The notes under the pieces: generated by a model
Database searches by the model: none
Told to the model about the DNA's origin: nothing
The model's input: only the letters and a program-made list of their open reading frames with translations
In this document: piece by piece, positions 31,263 to 36,361 of the stretch
Layout of the letters: the number at the start of each line of letters is the position of its first letter
Position numbering within the stretch: position 1 is the stretch's first letter
Program-made: the position numbers and the translations under genes
Origin: Spizellomyces punctatus DAOM BR117
Lineage: Eukaryota > Chytridiomycota > Chytridiomycetes > Spizellomycetales > Spizellomycetaceae
Reading direction: 5' to 3'
DNA length: 36,361 bases
Assembly: GCF_000182565.1 (NCBI RefSeq)
Contig: NW_015971538.1
Span: 1,302,887-1,339,247, forward strand

Positions 31263-34200
31263 TCGAGAGATAGGAACTGTTGCTTGTTTTAAGGTGATCA
31301 ATCACATAGACATACTGCCGCTAGATTCCAGTCAATATAGTTATCTTGGGAGGATCTCTCCCTAATTCGTCTACCGTATGATTTATGCAAAAATCTCGGT
31401 GCTCACTCGCATTCTTTGGTCGTTGATTGACCTCGCCCTTTCCGAGCTTCTCTGTTCGTTCCGCTTTACTCGACTCTCTGTTCCGCTTTACTTGACGACG
31501 ACAGTTTACCCTTTGGCCACTGGCCGCTAGACCACCTGGAAACTCATAAGCGACGACTGTAAACCATCAGTAAACCTTAGAAAAATGATTTAAAAGCAAA
31601 GTCCAATTATATGCATCCGAATCAACCCAAAAGCGTCTCGGAAATCTGCTTTAGAGGTCTTGGACTTCAATTCTAGAACCGAACTGGCCTGAGGGTATTT
31701 TAAACTTGTCGGGAAGTTAGCTGTTGGTTGAGAGGCACTGATTAATTAGGGGGACGGTTGTGCATCGCTGCAGCAGGCAGGTTGTGTGGATGAGAGCTTT
31801 ATCGGAACGCGGAAGATCACTCAACGTTATCATCCTACAGAGTTGTTCTCAATCCTGGTTCTACGAATATCTCACGGATTTAAACGTCGGTTTTAGACTG
31901 TCCGCCTTGCTCTTCAGCACGACCTTTGGGTTCATTTTTGATGGGAGCTCTGTGGAATTTGCCAAATCAACAGCCTTGAGTTAAAGAGAAAAGGTAAAAG
32001 AACTCATGTGCGTGAGCGAGTGAAAGAATGAATTCCTTGCAAAAGCTCTACCCGCTTTTTCATGCATTCCCGTTTGTGGAAACATTTTTGCCGCAAGTCA
32101 TCTTGGGAAAAGTCAGATAGGACTCGTTAGAATGCTCTCTGTGTACTTTTCTGTCTTGCATAGAAAACTACTTGAAGGGTCCCATTATTTTTGTAACGAA
32201 ATCGATTTGGCGTATCAGAGATGACGATGACAGGACATGCGTCTAATACAAAGGGAAGACGACATGAAAAAGTCAAATTGCGAAAGATTAAAGATTGACC
32301 ACCCTGTAAAACATTGATGGAGGTGCGATCATTTCTTGGGCTAGCTTCTCAGTAGAGACCAAGATAGAACGCTCACGCATTGCGGCACCAATATACCGAC
32401 TACTTTGAATTCAAATTGACTCAAACTTGAGATCGGGACAGACAGTCGTATGGGACACTGACTTGAATGGGTAGGCAGGTGAAACAATCCAAAGGAGCAC
32501 CACTACAAACCTAAACATCCATTGCTACAGAAAATAGGGTCGCGTACAGTGCAGTCATTCTTGGTAATACATGCGACCTCAATTTGTCGCAACGCTCTAG
32601 CACAATAACTACGATGATACCTACTCTAAGAAAAATAGGGACTACAAGCAGCTGCATGTAGCATCAATTTGTGCGGATCTTTGCAAGGCTGGTAGCAGAG
32701 AATTTATTACACTATTCTAATCCAGATGTATCTAATTGTCTTTAAATCGTTTTACAAATGAGACTATGCATCCACCGACGCCGAATACAATAGACTTGCA
32801 TCGTGCTGCTGAAAGAGTGGGACGTGGACAGTCTAAAAGGCGGAGATCAGGAAAGGATACTCCACACCATGGTCATATTTACATGAAAGCGTAACGTTAA
32901 CGAGTTGAGACAATCTGTGACCCAATTTGACTGTCGCCTTGGGCTGACCTTGCGGAATCTATTATCTGCAATCTCAACAAGCTACCGATACTCTTACGCT
33001 GCACTAAAAGCCCAACACAGTCCATTCAGATGTGATTCTACAAGTTATACAAATCGGCAACGTTCTTACAAGGTCTTCCGGGCGTTTCTGTTGGAGATCC
33101 ACAGAGAACGGCGACCGGCATAGTTGACTCGCACCGGTAACTTGGGATATATCCATTCTGGGACATCCAATTACGACTGGGTTCCCTTTTAATAGCGTAC
33201 AGTCCCCAGCCTCAAAGCCCAGCCTCTGGTGGCAGCGTCTAACACTGCCAAGCGAGCGGATAATACTTCATCAGTAAGAAGTACCGCGAATCCTATATTC
33301 TAAGAAGCACGATTTGAGTATATCCTCTCAAACACGCTCGAATTTCTAATGTGTGCTGGCATTACTCGCATGCCCATTGGGATGCCATCGGTTGGTTTCA
33401 GAGGGATGCACATCATTCAAAGTTCATTCCTTGTCCTAAGCGTGGCGCGTAAACATATCTGAACCTCCCTTGTTTCCGTAATCCTGTTCCTTCAATCTCC
33501 AGCATTAGGGGATCTACTTGTACATTTGCAAAACACGATAGATAGGTGTGAGCAATCATTATACAATACCGAAGCAGCAGACGACGCTTAACCGTTTTAC
33601 AAGGTAGTCCTCCATGATATCCTTAGGATGATCAAGCTTCAATAAAACCTCTGAATCCCAGCTTGGATCAAATCGAGTTGATGAAGCGGCAAACTAGCGA
33701 ACGCTGGAAAATGAATACTACTGTTCAATCCAGCGTCGAAGGCACTTCCGGTGGAATCGCGTTGAAGAATACCAATGCGGTTTCCTGACAGGATGATTAT
33801 CCAGCGCAACATTCCGCAATGTTTATAATCATGCAAAAGATCCCTAACCTGCTGGGATTTGAAAGGTCGGCAAAAAAGTGAAAGGCAAAGGAGTACTCTA
33901 GGCGGAATAGAACACAAAGAACGGGATACGACCGAATAAGACACAAAGAATATCCAAGAGTCGTCCCACCTACTGCTAAGAACCGTTCGCATGCAACTCT
34001 AGACAAACAGAATAACTGGACACTACAGGATAAACCGACAAATCACAAAGAATATCAACTAAGAACCGCTCATATGCAATTGTGTACACTAGCAGGATAC
34101 GTAAGCACTACAGAATAAACACAAAGAATATCTAGACAGTCACAGGATGTAGAGAACCGTTCGTATGCAACTCTGGACATTACAGAGTAAAAACACAAAA

Positions 34201-35214
34201 GAATATCCAAGACGCGTCCCACCTACTGTTAAGAACCGTTGGGCATGCATCTGGACACTAACAGGGACTGCCTCGCCCTCGCACGCACTGGTAGATGGGG
34301 ATTTGCCCATAATTAAAGAGGTCATGCGCTATGGCTGACATGGCCAGCTACTCGGTGAAGACAGGTACCGAATATTTCATACATATTGCACCGGCTGAAC
34401 CTTACCGCAGAATGGATACTTTGGCGGTTACTTACACTGGTCTCCCTGCAAGCTTCCCACTACCGCATCCCATTCCCCTCACGACCTTAGCGTTTCACCC
34501 GAGAAAAATCACTAGGCCACATTTGCTTAATCACTAGGCTACTTTATGTGGCAGGGCCGCACAAAAGTGTGCCATTTGCTTCCTCACTTGCCTAGAGAGA
34601 GATACGGTTAAAGTTCCTTAATAACGGTAGCGCACTTGTATTTGGCTATCGATCAATCATATCCGTCCCAATAGTATCGAATCATAATGGGTGGGAATCA
34701 TAATGGGTGACGACACTTGTAGCAAAATGGTCCTTTTCCGAAGCGCTTACTGTAGGGAACCTTCTATATTTCTCACCAGTATCACTCTCTTCCGCAATAT
34801 TCTCCGAAAATATCATCAAATTAAAAAGAAAGGGGAGGGCAAAGATTGGGAGCAAGACGATACAGGTTGCACGACGGGAGCAACAAAAGCCCAGATGCAG
34901 GCCACCACAGCCCTTAGTCCGCTAGAGGCATCAGTTGGGTTAGATAACCGGTAATGGATACATGTCCAGGTGCAGGTGTAATTTTCTGCTGCTGTATCAA
35001 TGTAACAGACTCGTTCAACGGGCACAACAATAGCAGACATGCCAGTTGATCGAACATTTTTGCAGATCCTGTGGTCTATTACACTGAGCCCGATCGTTAG
35101 GCCTAGCAATTATCAAATCAACAATTCCATTTTCCGAACTATCCAAATGTGCACATGTCCATATAATAAGCAAAACACTCATATATCGAAATAGCTTTGA
35201 ACCCTGTTAGTGTT
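31263..35214. other. Long gene-poor region
   Basis: About 4 kb with no supported gene. Near 31440-31490 TCTGTTCCGCTTTACT occurs twice in tandem. The minus-strand frame at 33639-33992 is open for 117 codons, but its first part is translated repeat. Another at 34816-35109 (-) has no recognised motif. The only clear structure is the reversed repeat array at 33895-34262. Confidence 0.5.
33895..34262 (-). repeat. Reversed array of the TTGCATACGAACGG repeat, about four units
   Basis: On the minus strand, cores AGTTGCATACGAACGGTTCT-like occur with spacing of about 80-88 bp (marked on the plus strand by AAGAACCGTTCGCATGCAAC at about 33979, 34061, 34150 and 34228). Each unit also carries GGATATTCTTTGTG and TTTATCCTGTAGTGTCC words. 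The array shows the full unit is about 85 bp and that the family exists in both orientations. Confidence 0.8.
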
Positions 35215-35250
35215 CAGAGTTGCATACGAACGGTTCTTTGCAGTAGGTGG
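35215..35250 (+). repeat. Single TTGCATACGAACGG unit upstream of Pescadillo
   Basis: GTTCAGAGTTGCATACGAAC followed by GGTTCTTTGCAGTAGGTGGG is among the best-preserved cores in the window and ends about 120 bp before the Pescadillo start codon. It may therefore sit in the promoter. Confidence 0.75.
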
Positions 35251-35369
35251 GATCTCGACGAGGCGCGGTAAACATCACGTGATGCTGCGTAAGCATATGA
35301 ATTCTTTTTCACCAAAAACTAGCAAGTCTGGGTTTCCAACTACACATACATTGCGACTGATCCCTCAAC

Positions 35370-36361
35370 ATGGGCAAGAAGCAAAAGAAGGGAGAGAAGG
35401 GAGCGGTGACAAACTTTATCACCCGAACTCAAGCTGTCAAAAAGCTGCAGATTAGTTTGGCCCATTTCAGGTGTGTTGCTCATCTGCTTATGCCGCTCGC
35501 TGTTGTTGAGCCCTGAGCTCACACATTTTTGAGTTTAGACGGTTATGTATTTTGAAAGGAATCTACCCTCGGGAACCCAAGAACAAGAAGAAGGTGGGAA
35601 AGGGTTCCACCGCTCCCAAAACATACTACTACCGCAAAGACATTCAATTCCTCCTCCACGAACCTGTTCTCCACACCCTCCGTGAGCAAAAAATCTTTGC
35701 TCGAAAACTCAGCAAGGCCATCGCAAAGCGTGAATGGTCGCAAGCAAAGAATCTGGAGGAAAGTAAACCAGAGTATACACTTGACCATATCATCCGAGAA
35801 CGATACCCAACGTTCGTCGATGCCCTGAGGGATTTGGATGATGCCCTATCAATGGTCTTTCTGTTTGCTACCCTACCGGCTACCGATAAGATAAAAAGTG
35901 AACATGTGCGTCAGTGTCAGAGACTGAGCGCGGAATTCCAGCACTACGTTATGGTGTCGAGGAGCTTGAGAAAGGTGTTTTTGTCCATCAAAGGAATCTA
36001 CTACCAGGCTGAAATCAAAGGGCAGCAAATAACTTGGATTGTACCCTATCAGTTCTCACAACACGTAAGACTACCGTGTCTGATTGTGTCATTGAAAGCG
36101 CGCGCTGAACATGATATATCAATAGGTTCCCACCGACGTCGACTTTAGAGTTATGTCCACCTTTTTGGAGCTTTACGAGACACTGCTCGGCTTTGTCAAT
36201 TTCAAGCTATACAGTGACTTGAATTTGGTGTATCCTCCAAAGATCGATGAGGAGCAAGACGCAGGAGCAGCTGGATTGGCCGCGTATATTCTGGAATCCA
36301 CGGACGGAAACGATATTGTGACTGCAATTGCAAAGAAGGAAGGGAATGAGGCTCAACGGTG
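35370..36361 (+). CDS. PES1: Pescadillo (PES1/NOP7), ribosome biogenesis factor, 5' part
   Basis: Three exons fall in the window: 35370-35470, 35539-36064 and 36126 to the edge, with introns of 68 and 61 bp. They give about 287 residues, roughly the first half of the protein. The N-terminus [20 protein letters not shown], then [20 protein letters not shown], is the Pescadillo signature. [16 protein letters not shown] and [20 protein letters not shown] confirm the N-terminal domain. The BRCT domain lies beyond the window. Pescadillo, with Erb1/BOP1 and Ytm1/WDR12, forms the PeBoW complex that processes pre-rRNA for the 60S subunit in the nucleolus. Junctions are certain: RR is rebuilt from AG plus A-CGG, and [10 protein letters not shown] spans the second intron. 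Confidence 0.97.

Noticed and set aside
33639-33992. Minus-strand ORF of 117 codons
   Set aside because: Its first third is translated TTGCATACGAACGG repeat and the remainder has no recognisable motif or start.

Overview
The window looks like nuclear DNA of a zoosporic (chytrid-type) fungus. The genes are broken by short GT-AG introns, mostly 50-80 bp. The proteins are fungal or opisthokont in type, TTAGGG-type telomere repeats are present, and there is a CEP120 homologue, a centriole protein kept by flagellated fungi and lost from most others. Assignment to Chytridiomycota or relatives is inference.

The left half is gene-rich. After a possible 5' end of a minus-strand gene (<1-164) and about 4 kb with no convincing gene come: a secreted M14A zinc carboxypeptidase (4431-5966, +); a seven-helix receptor of the cAMP-receptor/GPR1 type (6298-8003, -); CEP120 (8846-11518, +); a small SRPBCC-fold protein (11739-12369, -); the oligosaccharyltransferase subunit TMEM258/Ost5 (12999-13432, -), found by exon assembly because its exons are too short to stand out as ORFs; and a probably mitochondrial PP2C phosphatase (13564-15275, +). 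TMEM258 and the phosphatase diverge from a spacer of about 130 bp.

From about 16.5 to 26.2 kb the window is dominated by a repeat family. Four copies of one module occur: upstream repeats of about 74 bp, a GCATAAATAAGAGC TATA-like box, a leader and the first 50-120 codons. Copies A and B form a tail-to-tail palindrome near 17.2 kb. Copy C (-) is flanked by telomere repeats in chromosome-end orientation. Copy D (+) alone carries a long ORF of 978 codons with a possible GIY-YIG nuclease signature, and its frame continues 58 codons past the first stop. A 67-bp tRNA-like tandem repeat separates C from D. This family is the best candidate in the window for an undescribed mobile or subtelomeric element.

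From 26.4 to 35.3 kb the window holds an intron-containing tRNA-Ile(UAU) with a tandem partial copy, many degenerate units containing TTGCATACGAACGGTTCTT on both strands, and two weak gene fragments. The right edge carries the first three exons of Pescadillo (35370->36361, +), a ribosome-biogenesis gene.

The unique genes show no operon-like or pathway relationship. They are housekeeping or signalling genes beside a repeat-rich accessory block.
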